From Nitrospirales bacterium (GTDB lineage: Bacteria; Nitrospirota; Nitrospiria; Nitrospirales; UBA8639), in NCBI GenBank assembly GCA_031315865.1, contig JALDRJ010000002.1, forward strand, positions 496,001-560,000: DNA of 64,000 bases, given 5' to 3'. Made by a program: the position numbers and the translations under genes. The notes beneath the pieces were generated by a model, which worked only from the letters and a program-made list of their open reading frames with translations, did no database searches and was not told the origin of the DNA. Below, piece after piece: positions 20,010-29,745 of this stretch; positions within the stretch are counted from its first letter, which is position 1, and every line of letters starts with the position of its first letter.

Positions 20010-21286
20010 AAGCGACTCTCCATGGATTGACCATGTGCATCAAGCCCTTCCATCGTGGCCAGACACACGACCTGCTTGCTGACGGCAGCAAGCTCTTCTT
20101 GCGAATACTGAATCAGGTTGCTTTTTTTCACGTAATCATCGAGCGACAAACTCGAAAAAAACCGGGCGCTCCCGCCTGTCGGTAACACATGATTGGGCCC
20201 CGCCACGTAGTCCGCGACGGCCGGTGGCGTATACCGTCCGAGAAAAACCGCGCCGGCATGTCGAATGGACTGGAGATAGTCCCCCGCGCGATTCAGGTTC
20301 ACGGATAAATGCTCCGGAGCGATTTGATTCGAGAGCTCAAACGCTTTCTTTAAACTGGGAACCACGAATGCCATCGCATAATTTCCGATAGATTTCTTGA
20401 CGATATCCTGACGAGACAATGTTTTCAATCGTCGCGCCACCTTCTCAACGACTTTTTTCGCCAAAGCCTTCGATGTCGTGACCAGATAGACCCGAGCCTC
20501 CTCATCGTGCTCCGCTTCACACAAGAGATCGGCGGCCACATGGTCAGGATTGCTCGCGCTATCGGCGATCACCAACAATTCACTCGGACCCGCGACCATA
20601 TCAATATCCACTTGACCATAGACAAGTCGCTTTGCTGTGGCGACATAGAGATTACCCGGTCCGACGATTTTATCCACCGGCCGAATCGTCTTCGTACCAA
20701 ACGCCATGGCGCCGATCGCTTGTACGCCACCCACCCGGTAGATCTCATTCACTCCAGAAATATCCGCGGCCACGAGCAAGTAGGGATGAATCTCACCGGT
20801 TCCCGTGGGCGTGCACATCACGATACGCGGCACCCCAGCCACATGAGCGGGGATCGCATTCATCATGACCGAGGAGGGATAGAGAGCCTTTCCACCAGGA
20901 ACATAGAGGCCTACGGCGTCGAGAGGGGCGATCAACTGTCCCAGCTGGACGCCTCCATGACTATAGGTCCACGAGGATTGCTGTTGCCTCTTATGAAACC
21001 GGCGGATTCTTTCCGCCGCAAACTGCAGAGACTCTTTTTCCGGCTTTCCGATCTGTGAATAGGCCGCTTGGATTTCTTGGTCGGTCACCCTGAATTGCTT
21101 GGGGTGAAGCCTGAGCCGATCAAACCGGCTCACGTAACGGACCACTGCCGCATCACCGCTTCGTTTCACGGCTTGCAGGATGCTATGCACCGATTTCTCG
21201 ACCTGTCGATTCTGTTGATCCGACCGGTTGATCACGGACTGAACCATCCGCGAAAAATGTCGATCTTGCTGTGAATAGATCTTCAT
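20006..21286 (-). CDS. hisD: Histidinol dehydrogenase
   Basis: This zinc enzyme oxidises histidinol to histidine in two NAD-dependent steps. The start is placed at ATG 21286 ([11 protein letters not shown]), giving 426 aa; a TTG at 21334 would extend it by 16 residues. Motifs include [32 protein letters not shown] and [11 protein letters not shown], and the catalytic region IAPEHLSVN ... [17 protein letters not shown]. It follows hisG in the operon. Confidence 0.95.
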   Translation of the reverse strand: MKIYSQQDRHFSRMVQSVINRSDQQNRQVEKSVHSILQAVKRSGDAAVVRYVSRFDRLRLHPKQFRVTDQEIQAAYSQIGKPEKESLQFAAERIRRFHKRQQQSSWTYSHGGVQLGQLIAPLDAVGLYVPGGKALYPSSVMMNAIPAHVAGVPRIVMCTPTGTGEIHPYLLVAADISGVNEIYRVGGVQAIGAMAFGTKTIRPVDKIVGPGNLYVATAKRLVYGQVDIDMVAGPSELLVIADSASNPDHVAADLLCEAEHDEEARVYLVTTSKALAKKVVEKVARRLKTLSRQDIVKKSIGNYAMAFVVPSLKKAFELSNQIAPEHLSVNLNRAGDYLQSIRHAGAVFLGRYTPPAVADYVAGPNHVLPTGGSARFFSSLSLDDYVKKSNLIQYSQEELAAVSKQVVCLATMEGLDAHGQSMESRL

Positions 21287-21338
21287 GTCTAGGGTGCCTA
21301 GCCTGAGAGGCTTTGCTAAGACGTTTGTCCTCAAAATT

Positions 21339-22052
21339 TTATGAACGTTTCACGTACCGCCCTGAAGCATTCGCCCGCGTCTGTTCGCTGCCGCATGCCG
21401 CTTCGGCTCGCGAATCGTCACGGACGGCTTTCTTCAGACGTTCTATCAGATCTGTAATGATCGCATGTTTTATCTTCAAACTGGCGCGATTCACGATCAC
21501 ACGGGCCGAGGACCAGGCAATCACTTCCCTTTCGACCAGGTTATGGGCTTTGAGCGTTCGCCCCGTCGAGACCAGATCGACGATTCGTTCAGTAAGACCA
21601 ACCAACGGCGCCAGTTCTATGGAGCCGTAGAGTTTGATGATTTCGACGGGAATGCCAAGCTGATTGAAATGCTTTTCCGTGATGTTCGGGTATTTCGTCG
21701 CCACTCGTAACTTTGCGGATAACCGATTTGATGACATTTTGCCCTTTGGTTCGGCCACCACAAGTTTACACGTCCCCATCTGAAGATCCAATGGTTCGTA
21801 GACATCTGGCTTTTGTTCAAGTAAGACGTCTTTTCCGACGATGCCAACATCCGCGGCGCCGTATTCCACGTACGTCGGCACATCTGTCGGACGCACGATC
21901 AATAACGTGTGGCCATCTTCCGGACAGTCCCAGACTAATCGACGATCATCAATGCGACGATCATGTCCTTTATACCCGGCGCGACGAAACACGTCTAACG
22001 TCGGAGTCAGCAACGTACCCTTGGAAAGCGCAATGGTAATGGACTCACTCAT
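21339..22052 (-). CDS. hisG: ATP phosphoribosyltransferase, short form (HisG-S)
   Basis: This is the first enzyme of histidine synthesis, joining ATP and PRPP. At 237 aa it lacks the C-terminal ACT-like regulatory domain of long HisG. ITIALSKGTLLTPTLDVF opens the protein. The PRPP-binding loop is VDLVSTGRTLKAHNL. Short HisG normally needs the HisRS-like subunit HisZ, which is not in this operon or window. The C-terminal tail after about residue 210 is charged and probably disordered. The ATG overlaps the murA stop by 4 bp. Confidence 0.94.
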   Translation of the reverse strand: MSESITIALSKGTLLTPTLDVFRRAGYKGHDRRIDDRRLVWDCPEDGHTLLIVRPTDVPTYVEYGAADVGIVGKDVLLEQKPDVYEPLDLQMGTCKLVVAEPKGKMSSNRLSAKLRVATKYPNITEKHFNQLGIPVEIIKLYGSIELAPLVGLTERIVDLVSTGRTLKAHNLVEREVIAWSSARVIVNRASLKIKHAIITDLIERLKKAVRDDSRAEAACGSEQTRANASGRYVKRS

Positions 22053-23308
22053 AAGGCACCAGGAACACGCTGAATCTCCGCCCCAATCCCTTGAAGTTTT
22101 TCTTCCAATCGTTCATATCCCCGATCCAAATGATACACACGCGAGACATTGGTGTTCCCTTCAGCCGCCAAACCTGCCAGAATTAACCCTGCACTGGCTC
22201 GAAGGTCCGAGGCCATGACCGGCGCCCCGGTCAATGAGGCACTTCCTTGTATTACGGCATGATGCCCATCCACTTCTATCTTGGCCCCCATTCTATGCAA
22301 TTCCGGCACGTGAAGAAACCGTCCTTCAAACACGGTTTCCGACACGACGCTCGTCCCATCCGCCAAACACATCAAGGCCATCACTTGAGCCTGCAAATCG
22401 GTAGGAAAGCCAGGATAGACTAAGGTTTTAATCTCCAAAGGACTTAACCGTCTAGGCGCTTTCAGCCAGACTCCATACTTTTCTTCACGAATTTCGCAAC
22501 CGGCTTCTTGGAGCTTGCTCAACACCGCACTAAGATGCCCAGGAAAGCATTGGTCGACGTATACCTCGCCTTGGGTCACCGCCCCGGCCATTAAATAGGT
22601 TCCTGCCTCGACTCGATCGGGAACGACGGTATATTCAGCACCATGAATGCTTGTGACTCCCTCCACCGTAATGGTGTCTGTACCAGCTCCAAATATTTTG
22701 GCCCCGCGTTTGACCAGAAATTCAGCTAAATCTACGATCTCTGGCTCTTTGGCGGCATTATGAATAACGGTCGTTCCAGTCGCGAGACAGGCGGCCATAA
22801 GAAGGTTTTCGGTCCCCGTGACCGTCGGAAAATCTAGTTCAATCCTGCCTCCCTTAAGCTTTGACGCCTTGGCGCGGATATAGCCATGCTCGACATGAAC
22901 CTCAGCCCCTAACGTGATCAATCCCTTAAGATGAAGATTGACAGGCCGTGTGCCAATCGCACAACCGCCTGGGAGCGACACGGTCGCTTCGCCGAACCTG
23001 GCCAGCAAAGGCCCCAAGACCAGCACAGAAGCCCGCATGGTCTTGACCAGATCATAAGGGGCTTCAGTGGCGTGAATTGACTTGGCGTCGAGTGTCGCGC
23101 AGGCCCCCTCGGATTTCCCGGTAACCCCGAGAAGAGAAAGCAGTTTGACCATCGTCGCCACATCTCTGACCTGGGGCAGATTCGCGACGACGCATTCCCC
23201 ACTTCCTAAGATCGTCGATGCAAGAATCGGGAGGGCGGCATTCTTGGCGCCACCGATCGTGACTCGTCCCTTTAAACTCCGCTTTCCTGAGATAACGACT
23301 TGATCCAA
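22049..23308 (-). CDS. murA: UDP-N-acetylglucosamine 1-carboxyvinyltransferase
   Basis: This enzyme carries out the first committed step of peptidoglycan synthesis, transferring enolpyruvate to UDP-GlcNAc. The 419-aa product has the substrate-binding K22-N23 (GGAKNAALP) and the PEP-reactive Cys116 in SLPGGCAIGTRP, so it should be fosfomycin-sensitive by type. Late motifs VYHLDRGYERLEEKL and DLRASAGLILAGL are intact. Its position between prmC and hisG is the arrangement often seen in Nitrospirota and related phyla. Confidence 0.96.
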   Translation of the reverse strand: MDQVVISGKRSLKGRVTIGGAKNAALPILASTILGSGECVVANLPQVRDVATMVKLLSLLGVTGKSEGACATLDAKSIHATEAPYDLVKTMRASVLVLGPLLARFGEATVSLPGGCAIGTRPVNLHLKGLITLGAEVHVEHGYIRAKASKLKGGRIELDFPTVTGTENLLMAACLATGTTVIHNAAKEPEIVDLAEFLVKRGAKIFGAGTDTITVEGVTSIHGAEYTVVPDRVEAGTYLMAGAVTQGEVYVDQCFPGHLSAVLSKLQEAGCEIREEKYGVWLKAPRRLSPLEIKTLVYPGFPTDLQAQVMALMCLADGTSVVSETVFEGRFLHVPELHRMGAKIEVDGHHAVIQGSASLTGAPVMASDLRASAGLILAGLAAEGNTNVSRVYHLDRGYERLEEKLQGIGAEIQRVPGAL

Positions 23309-23313
23309 AGATG

Positions 23314-24189
23314 TTACGACAGAGTCGTTCCTGTTCGCTCCAGACAGACAACACGTTGAATGTCGAGTGAATCATGTAGCACGTGATGAATGCGGTACCC
23401 GCACAGCACTGCCTCTTCGCATAGCCGCGATGCCTGTCCCTGCCCCACTTCAACCATCACATATCCGGAAGGCGAAACGATGTGGTGAGCCTCTCGAAGC
23501 AGACGACGGTACAAAGTCAGTCCGTCTGCCCCGCCATCTAAGGCCAGTTTGGGCTCAAAATCTCGAACTTCAGGGGCAAGCGTGAAAAATTCAGCTTCCC
23601 CGATGTAGGGAAGGTTGGCCACAACCGCCGTCACTTTACCTGCTAAACGAGGTGATAACAAGGGGGCCAAAAGATCACCGACGCAGAAGGCTATTCGATG
23701 GTGCACGTCATGGCGCCTGGCATTTCTGACGGCGAGACGAATAGCCTTTGGACAACGATCGAGCGCCACGATCCTGGCCTGAGGAAGCTCCACTCCCATC
23801 GCCACAGCCAGACAGCCAGACCCCGTCCCCACATCCACAAGCAACGGACTCACATGCTCCTGCATTCGAGAGACAACCGACTGCACGAGCAGCTCCGTAT
23901 CATAGCGAGGAATGAGCACATCGTGGGTCACGAAAAAATCAAGCCCCCAAAACTCTTGGCTACCCAACACATATTGGAGAGGCTCCCCCAATGCCCGCCG
24001 CTCGACAGACTCCCAGGCACACCGCCACGCCTCAGGGCTGACCTCCTGTTCAGGGGCCGTTTGAATCATTAAGCGGGTCAGGCCAATGGTTTCTTCAAGA
24101 ATCCAGGCCGTCTCATGACGGGCATTGGTGATGGCACTCGCTTCAAGTTTGGCTACGGCTTGTTGGTACAACTGGGAACGGGACAGCAT
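23314..24189 (-). CDS. prmC: Release-factor glutamine methyltransferase PrmC (HemK)
   Basis: This enzyme methylates the GGQ glutamine of RF1/RF2. The start is placed at ATG 24189, preceded by GGAAAGGG; an upstream frame extension to 24213 lacks such a site. The product is 291 aa: an N-terminal helical domain, then a Rossmann SAM domain with LLVDVGTGSGCLAVAMG. The catalytic NPPY tetrapeptide appears as NLPY (VVANLPYIGEAE), a variant seen in some PrmC sequences. The gene lies between its substrate gene prfA and murA. Confidence 0.93.
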   Translation of the reverse strand: MLSRSQLYQQAVAKLEASAITNARHETAWILEETIGLTRLMIQTAPEQEVSPEAWRCAWESVERRALGEPLQYVLGSQEFWGLDFFVTHDVLIPRYDTELLVQSVVSRMQEHVSPLLVDVGTGSGCLAVAMGVELPQARIVALDRCPKAIRLAVRNARRHDVHHRIAFCVGDLLAPLLSPRLAGKVTAVVANLPYIGEAEFFTLAPEVRDFEPKLALDGGADGLTLYRRLLREAHHIVSPSGYVMVEVGQGQASRLCEEAVLCGYRIHHVLHDSLDIQRVVCLERTGTTLS

Positions 24190-24270
24190 GACTACCCTTT
24201 CCATCACGAGCACGTCGTAATTCGAGAGAAGACCGAATGATTCCGGGGAAAAAGCGTTTAGAATTCTGAG

Positions 24271-25350
24271 CTATTGAATGCTTAAGGCTTCAATGAGTTC
24301 ATCAAGCTCGCCTTCGAGCACTCGCTCAAGTTTGTGGAGAGAGAGTCCAATCCGATGATCAGTCACTCGATTTTGAGGAAAGTTGTAAGTCCGTATTTTT
24401 TCACTTCGATCGCCAGTTCCCACTTGGGAACGCCGATGTTCCGCGATGGACATTTCTTGTTTCTCTCGTTCCGCCTCGACAATTCTCGTGCGTAACGTCC
24501 GCATGGCCTTATTGCGATTCTTAAGTTGTGAACGTTCATCCTGACATGTCACCACCACACCCGTCGGCAGATGGGTGATACGAATCGCCGAGTAGGTCGT
24601 ATTGACACTTTGTCCACCAGCGCCAGATGAGCAGTACGTATCGATGCGAAGATCTTTGGGATCGATATGGACATCGACCTCTTCAACTTCCGGCATGACC
24701 GCAACCGTCGCCGTCGAGGTATGGATGCGGCCGCTGGCTTCCGTTTCAGGAACTCGTTGCACACGATGCACCCCACTTTCGTGCTTAAAAAACCCATAAG
24801 CACCTTTGCCTTCGATGAGGAGCGAGGCATCTTTATACCCACCGATGCCGGTCTCGTGGGCTTCGACTAACTCTGCATGCAATCCTTTTTCTTCAGCGAA
24901 CCGTGTGTACATTCGAAGAAGTTCCCCTGCCCATAATGCCGCTTCGCTTCCTCCGGCTCCCGCTCGAATTTCGATGAACGTGTTACGATCGGCTCCGGCA
25001 TCTCGGGGGCGCAATAACTCTTGCGCTTGCATCTCGAGCTCATCACGGCGGCGGTGAAGCATCTGCAGTTCCTCTTGAGCGAGCTCTCGCAGTTCACGAT
25101 CGAGGCTCGTCTCTTCGAGCATATGCTGCGTATTCGTGATTTCGTCGAGAAGGACTTGATAGGCTTGATAGAGACGGGCGGGCTCTTCGATTTCAGCCCG
25201 TTCTTTATTGAGTGAGACAAGGAGTGGCGGTTGAGCGAGAATGGACGGGTCGGCAAATTGATGATTTAAAGTGTCATATCGATTGGCAACAGCCTCCCAT
25301 TTGGTCAAGAAAGCCCGATCAGCGTTGTCGACTTTTTCTTGTTCTGCCAT
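24271..25350 (-). CDS. prfA: Peptide chain release factor 1
   Basis: RF1 terminates translation at UAA and UAG. The 359-aa product has the stop-codon-reading PxT motif as PET (residues 201-203, in RVPETEASGRIHTS) and the GGQ peptidyl-hydrolysis motif at 245-247 (SSGAGGQSVN). PET rather than SPF marks RF1, not RF2. It is the first gene of the long operon running to the HIT gene. Confidence 0.96.
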   Translation of the reverse strand: MAEQEKVDNADRAFLTKWEAVANRYDTLNHQFADPSILAQPPLLVSLNKERAEIEEPARLYQAYQVLLDEITNTQHMLEETSLDRELRELAQEELQMLHRRRDELEMQAQELLRPRDAGADRNTFIEIRAGAGGSEAALWAGELLRMYTRFAEEKGLHAELVEAHETGIGGYKDASLLIEGKGAYGFFKHESGVHRVQRVPETEASGRIHTSTATVAVMPEVEEVDVHIDPKDLRIDTYCSSGAGGQSVNTTYSAIRITHLPTGVVVTCQDERSQLKNRNKAMRTLRTRIVEAEREKQEMSIAEHRRSQVGTGDRSEKIRTYNFPQNRVTDHRIGLSLHKLERVLEGELDELIEALSIQ

Positions 25351-25420
25351 TGCAGGGTAACGTCATACACTCCGAACTACTCAGGGCTCTAACCGAGTCT
25401 TCACATGGCATTCCGACCAG

Positions 25421-25648
25421 TCACGCCTTTTTAGCTTTAGTGACCTTGGGAGTTTTCGCATACTTTTTCTTAAAGCGCTCCACACGACCCTCCGCATCAA
25501 CAATTTTCTGGGTCCCCGTGAAGAAAGGATGACAGCTTGAGCAAATATCGACTTTTAAATCTCCGACAGTTGTCCTGGTCTCAAACTTCATACCGCAAGC
25601 GCAACTGACCGTAGCCATTTCATACGTGGGATGAATATTTTTTTTCAT
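25421..25648 (-). CDS. rpmE: 50S ribosomal protein L31 (zinc-binding type)
   Basis: The 75-aa product starts at ATG 25648 ([10 protein letters not shown]) with GGAGG 6 nt upstream; a longer in-frame start is not supported. The zinc-binding cysteines are present (CACGM and [10 protein letters not shown]), so this is the C+ type of L31. The C-terminus is Lys-rich. It lies between rho and prfA, a conserved neighbourhood. Confidence 0.95.
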   Translation of the reverse strand: MKKNIHPTYEMATVSCACGMKFETRTTVGDLKVDICSSCHPFFTGTQKIVDAEGRVERFKKKYAKTPKVTKAKKA

Positions 25649-25720
25649 GGGATCCTCCGCTTCGTTTTGGGGTACGGCTATTTCCGTCTTTTTATCCAGC
25701 TTCAATCAATGAGCATTAGT

Positions 25721-25748
25721 CTAATAAATTATCATGGATCAGTGACAA
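25721..25748 (-). promoter_or_regulatory. Candidate promoter for rpmE-prfA operon
   Basis: On the minus strand TTGTCA (25743-25748) and TATTAG (25721-25726) are spaced by 16 bp, about 75 bp ahead of rpmE. Pattern match only. Confidence 0.35.
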
Positions 25749-25924
25749 TTGGCGAGACCACGACACGAGAATTTCCAGTCCTGCATGACTCTTCTCGCCC
25801 TCGCCAACCGTGGGGATCTACTCCTACATATCAATGTGAGTCAAAGTATTCTAGTACGCAAGAAACGTGGCTTTGATCCAATCTTGAAGGAAAACCAGAG
25901 GGTGCAGGATCCCCAGTCGCTGTC

Positions 25925-27175
25925 TCATCGATTCATCGACTGCAGAAACTCTTGATTATTCTTCGTTCCACCAATCTTGTCCATGAGAAATTCCATGGCC
26001 TCCATAGTTCCAAGAGGACTAAGCACTTTCCGCAGAATCCACATTTTATTGAGGCGATCTCGGTCAACCAGCAACTCTTCTTTTCGAGTCCCCGATTGAT
26101 TAATGTCGATAGCTGGGAACAACCGTTTATCTGCCAGGCGACGGTCGAGATGGACTTCCATGTTGCCCGTCCCCTTGAATTCTTCAAAAATGACGTCATC
26201 CATCCGGCTACCTGTATCCACCAACGATGTAGCTAAAATCGTCAAACTCCCGCCATGTTCGATATTTCGCGCAGCGCCAAAAAACCGTTTAGGTCTTTGG
26301 AGGGCATTGGAATCCAGACCACCGGATAAGACCTTGCCGCTTGGTGGCGCGATCGTGTTGTAGGCCCGTGCGAGGCGTGTGATACTATCCAGCAGAATCA
26401 CCACATCCCGTTTATGTTCGACGAGTCGTTTGGCTTTTTCCATGACAATCTCGGCAACTTGGGCATGACGCTGTGCCGGCTCATCAAACGTCGAACTGAT
26501 CACTTCCGCAGACTTGACTTGTCGCTGCCAATCCGTCACTTCTTCGGGACGTTCATCTATCAACAACACAATTAACGTAATCTCGGAATGGTTACTGAGA
26601 ATTGCCCTGGCCATGGCTTGCAAGAGCATCGTCTTTCCGGTCCTCGGAGCGGCCACGATGAGACCGCGCTGTCCTTTGCCGATTGGAGTCGTGAGCTCCA
26701 TGACTCGTGTGCAATATTCTTCCGGATCAAATTCCAGGTTAATACGTTCCTCCGGGTAGAGCGGGGTTAAATTATCAAAGAGAATTTTATCCCGTTGCAC
26801 CTCAGGGTCGTCGTAGTTGATCTTTTCGACCTTCAGCAGCGCAAAATACCGTTCGCCTTCTTTGGGGGGCCGGATTTGCCCCGAGACAATATCCCCGGTA
26901 CGGAGATTAAAACGTCGGATTTGTGAGGGCGAGATGTAGATATCGTCGGGACCTGGTAAATAGTTTGAATCCGGAGCCCTGAGAAAACCAAAACCATCCG
27001 ATAACGTTTCAAGCACACCTTCGCCAAAAATCACCCCATTTTTCTCTGTCTGCCCTTGAAGAATGGAGAAGATGAGCTCTTGCTTGCGAAGATTAGGAGC
27101 CCCATCAATTTTGAGTTCTCGGGCGAGCTCATTGAGTTCACCGATCGTTTTCTGCTTGAGTTCAGCAAGATGCAT
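25925..27175 (-). CDS. rho: Transcription termination factor Rho
   Basis: Rho is the RNA-dependent ATPase that terminates transcription. The start is placed at ATG 27175 ([14 protein letters not shown]), with GGAG 8 nt upstream; an in-frame ATG 12 bp earlier contains that Shine-Dalgarno. The product is 416 aa. The N-terminal Rho_N helices are followed by the cold-shock RNA-binding domain ([19 protein letters not shown]). The ATPase domain has Walker A APRTGKTM (about 176-183), Walker [11 protein letters not shown] and the R/Q-loop segment. The leader is about 300 nt. Confidence 0.96.
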   Translation of the reverse strand: MHLAELKQKTIGELNELARELKIDGAPNLRKQELIFSILQGQTEKNGVIFGEGVLETLSDGFGFLRAPDSNYLPGPDDIYISPSQIRRFNLRTGDIVSGQIRPPKEGERYFALLKVEKINYDDPEVQRDKILFDNLTPLYPEERINLEFDPEEYCTRVMELTTPIGKGQRGLIVAAPRTGKTMLLQAMARAILSNHSEITLIVLLIDERPEEVTDWQRQVKSAEVISSTFDEPAQRHAQVAEIVMEKAKRLVEHKRDVVILLDSITRLARAYNTIAPPSGKVLSGGLDSNALQRPKRFFGAARNIEHGGSLTILATSLVDTGSRMDDVIFEEFKGTGNMEVHLDRRLADKRLFPAIDINQSGTRKEELLVDRDRLNKMWILRKVLSPLGTMEAMEFLMDKIGGTKNNQEFLQSMNR

Positions 27176-27187
27176 AATATTCTCCAT

Positions 27188-27758
27188 TCATGCCTAATCT
27201 AACCTTTCGAAAATTTCCCTAGAGTCTAAAACTCGCCACCCGACACCTGACCTCCGTGAAAAGTTTGAAAACCTTGTGGCGGCAACACAACGGACGGCAA
27301 GCAAATCACGGATATCGATGATTCTTGTTGTTCAGCCTAGGTCGTGTGGAAAACACTCAGAGAAAGTGAGAGGCCACAAATTGAATTCTGACAACGCGCC
27401 GGCTTTTTAATCTAAGATAATAAGATAAACGTTGGTAGATCTGGGAGCCACGCAGGCAGAATTGATTTTTAATGACTTGGGAAGGTCTGTATATTTTTTT
27501 GTATCTTACAGATGCTTGCAATGTCAATAGGCTTTTTCGGCAAATTCCGACGTGAACTTAAGCGAAATTCATACGCCGGATAAAAACATCACAGTTACAA
27601 CCAGTTACAAATTGAATTTTTACGGTGTGCCATTGTCGTCTGACGATTTTTCCAAAAAAACATCTTACCCATGATTGCGCCGTCGAATGCGTTATGATAA
27701 ATCATGAACACACATTCTTTCTTTGCTCATGCCAAAACTTCCCGCGTCGTGACTACGC
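27188..27758. other. Intergenic region between divergent rho and the DUF2203 gene
   Basis: No gene is supported in these 570 bp. The candidate rho promoter lies at 27500-27527, leaving a rho leader of about 300 nt, where Rho autoregulation commonly acts. The half nearer the DUF2203 gene is AT-rich and unexplained. Confidence 0.5.
27500..27527 (-). promoter_or_regulatory. Candidate sigma-70 promoter for rho
   Basis: On the minus strand a perfect TTGACA (27522-27527) and GATACA (27500-27505) are spaced 16 bp apart. A TCTGTA/TACAGA inverted repeat overlaps the -10 region and could be an operator. Confidence 0.5.
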
Positions 27759-28178
27759 ATGCATAACCCAGAAGACCCTCAGGAAAACGAAAGAATATTT
27801 ACTCTCGAAGAAGCCAATAGCCTCATCCCCCAACTTGAACAATTATGGGGCCGCATAAAAGAAGGCAAAATCATTCTCGTCGAGACCCGTGAGGAAATTC
27901 AAAAGGCTAGTGCCCACGCTCACTTAGGTGGCGGAAGTCTTGTCGGTCCCCAGTACATTCAGGCACTCAAGGACATCAATGAAAGCCTGCACACCATTCA
28001 CGAATTGGGTGTGATCGTGAAAGATGTCGATATTGGACTTTGTGATTTTCCCTATTTGCTCGACGGAAAAATCGTGTACCTCTGCTGGAAAATCGGCGAA
28101 GAGAAAATTTCCTGGTGGCATGAAACGACGAGCGGCTATGCCGGTCGACAGGTTTTACCTGAAAACAGTAGCTCCTAA
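27759..28178 (+). CDS. DUF2203 family protein
   Basis: The 139-aa cytoplasmic protein matches the DUF2203 pattern: a start of RIFTLEEANSLIPQLEQLW, a helical middle, a VKDVDIGLCDFPYLLDGKIVYLCWKIGE block and a WWHETTSGYAGR end. The family is widespread but has no known function. The ATG at 27759 lacks a strong Shine-Dalgarno. The next gene (YciI-like) follows on the same strand after about 100 bp. Confidence 0.85.
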   Translation: MHNPEDPQENERIFTLEEANSLIPQLEQLWGRIKEGKIILVETREEIQKASAHAHLGGGSLVGPQYIQALKDINESLHTIHELGVIVKDVDIGLCDFPYLLDGKIVYLCWKIGEEKISWWHETTSGYAGRQVLPENSSS

Positions 28179-28280
28179 GAAGATCTTAGCACTGCTTACG
28201 GATAATTCAATACCCAGCCATCCACCGATATTCGTTTGAGGCTCCTCTTCATCAACTAGCTGACGACCACCACCGCACTC

Positions 28281-28568
28281 ATGAAATTTGCGATAATCGG
28301 GTACGACGGCCCTGATGGGTCGACAAAAAGACCAGAACACCGGCCTGCCCACCTTGAGAGACTTGAGGCATTGGCCAAACAGGGACGCCTTGTGCTTGCG
28401 GGACCTTTTTCGGATGCCACGGGGAGCCTTGTCGTAATCGAAGCCGATTCGCTAGAAGAGGCCGAAGCTTTCGCCCAGGAAGATCCCTACACGATCCACG
28501 GAATTTTCCACCAGGTTGAAGTGCATCCGTTCAAACAAGTCCTTCCCGAAGAACCAACCGGTCGATAG
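28281..28568 (+). CDS. YciI-like protein
   Basis: The 95-aa product has the YciI ferredoxin-like fold. It begins MKFAIIGYDGPDG; HRPAHLERLEALAKQGRLVLAGPF contains the conserved His, and the DSLEEAEAFAQEDPY block is typical. YciI proteins are small possible enzymes or ligand-binding proteins whose substrates are mostly unknown. It may be co-transcribed with the DUF2203 gene upstream. Confidence 0.88.
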   Translation: MKFAIIGYDGPDGSTKRPEHRPAHLERLEALAKQGRLVLAGPFSDATGSLVVIEADSLEEAEAFAQEDPYTIHGIFHQVEVHPFKQVLPEEPTGR

Positions 28569-28625
28569 CATGTGCGGAATACCCATTCCTTAATGCATAA
28601 CCATGCCGTCATCATCTTCTTGTCG

Positions 28626-29093
28626 TCACGAATGCTGGGCAAGTTGAAGGATACACTTCCACTCCTGGGGACGCACTGGCTGGACGGACAGCCGGGAGCC
28701 TTTTCGAAGGAGTTCCATGTTTCGTAACCCTGGTACCGTTCGAAGTCGAGAGAGCGACAGGTCAACCGTGAATTTCTTGACGAACTTCACATCTACCATG
28801 AACCATCGGGGCGATTCCTGAGTGCTCTTTGAGTCATAGTACTGATTCGTCGCGTCAAAGGCATGGTAATCTGGGTAGGCTTCATTGACAATCTTTACGG
28901 TACCAACAATGCCCGGAGGTTCGGCATTACTGTGGTAGAAGAAGGCTTGATCTCCTTGCTTCATCGCATGTAAAAAATTTCTGGCCTGGTAATTTCTTAC
29001 ACCTTCCCAGCAGGTTGTTTGATCAGGAGAAGCTGCCAGATCGTCGATGGAAAATGTCTTGGGTTCTGATTTCAACAACCAGTACTGAGGCAT
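28626..29093 (-). CDS. EVE domain protein
   Basis: The 155-aa product is a single EVE (PUA-like) domain: YWLLKSEPKTFSIDDL at the start, WEGVRNYQARNFL, then MKQGDQAFFYHSN and the aromatic-cage region GIVGTVKIVNEAYPD. EVE domains bind modified bases in DNA or RNA; proteins like this one are related to thymocyte nuclear protein 1. It is convergent with the YciI gene and divergent from the following membrane protein. Confidence 0.92.
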   Translation of the reverse strand: MPQYWLLKSEPKTFSIDDLAASPDQTTCWEGVRNYQARNFLHAMKQGDQAFFYHSNAEPPGIVGTVKIVNEAYPDYHAFDATNQYYDSKSTQESPRWFMVDVKFVKKFTVDLSLSRLRTVPGLRNMELLRKGSRLSVQPVRPQEWKCILQLAQHS

Positions 29094-29234
29094 AGCATAT
29101 ACTCATTTCTCGAGGTTTCTCTGCCGAGAAGAACACGGAGACGATTATAAAATGCTCGCAAGACCGAAGACAATCTCCTGCATGTATCAAGAGACAGCCA
29201 ACGAATTTGTCATCTCTCTATCTCGATAAAATCC

Positions 29235-29660
29235 ATGATCGACCAATTTATCCAATTCATCGAATCATGGGTTTCTTCTGAAGTCTGGATCGGACTCATC
29301 GTATTTTCCGTCGTAGCCTTTGTCGGAACCCTACTGGCCATCCCGGCCATTCTCGTCCGCCTGCCTCCTGATTATTTTCAGAACCACCACCACAAACCTT
29401 GGTTTCCCAACCAGCCTCCCGCCGTGCGCCTGTTGGGACTGACGTTAAAAAACATCGTGGGGATTATTTTTCTTCTCGCTGGAATCGCCATGTTGGTCTT
29501 ACCTGGTCAAGGGCTCTTGACGATGCTGCTGGGCATTCTGTTTCTTGACTTTCCCGGAAAGCAACGTTTGGAAAAGAAGTTGATTCAACACCCGAAGATT
29601 TTTCAGGCCATCAATGCCCTCAGAGGGAAGGCCGGCAAACCACCCTTTACCTTCGACTAA
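29235..29660 (+). CDS. Small membrane protein of PGPGW type
   Basis: The 141-aa product has two hydrophobic segments (about residues 18-42 and 70-100). The motif LPGQGLLTMLLGILFLDFPGK with RRLE/KRLE-like continuation resembles the PGPGW transmembrane family. A His-rich loop (NHHHKPW) lies between the helices. It is probably an inner-membrane protein; function unknown. The cstA gene follows after about 85 bp. Confidence 0.78.
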   Translation: MIDQFIQFIESWVSSEVWIGLIVFSVVAFVGTLLAIPAILVRLPPDYFQNHHHKPWFPNQPPAVRLLGLTLKNIVGIIFLLAGIAMLVLPGQGLLTMLLGILFLDFPGKQRLEKKLIQHPKIFQAINALRGKAGKPPFTFD

Positions 29661-29745
29661 AAGAAAACCCCTTTCCCTTTCGTCGCCCATCCACGGGGCA
29701 TAACAGGATTTACTCCACGGAAATCCATTGATAGGATACCTTCCG

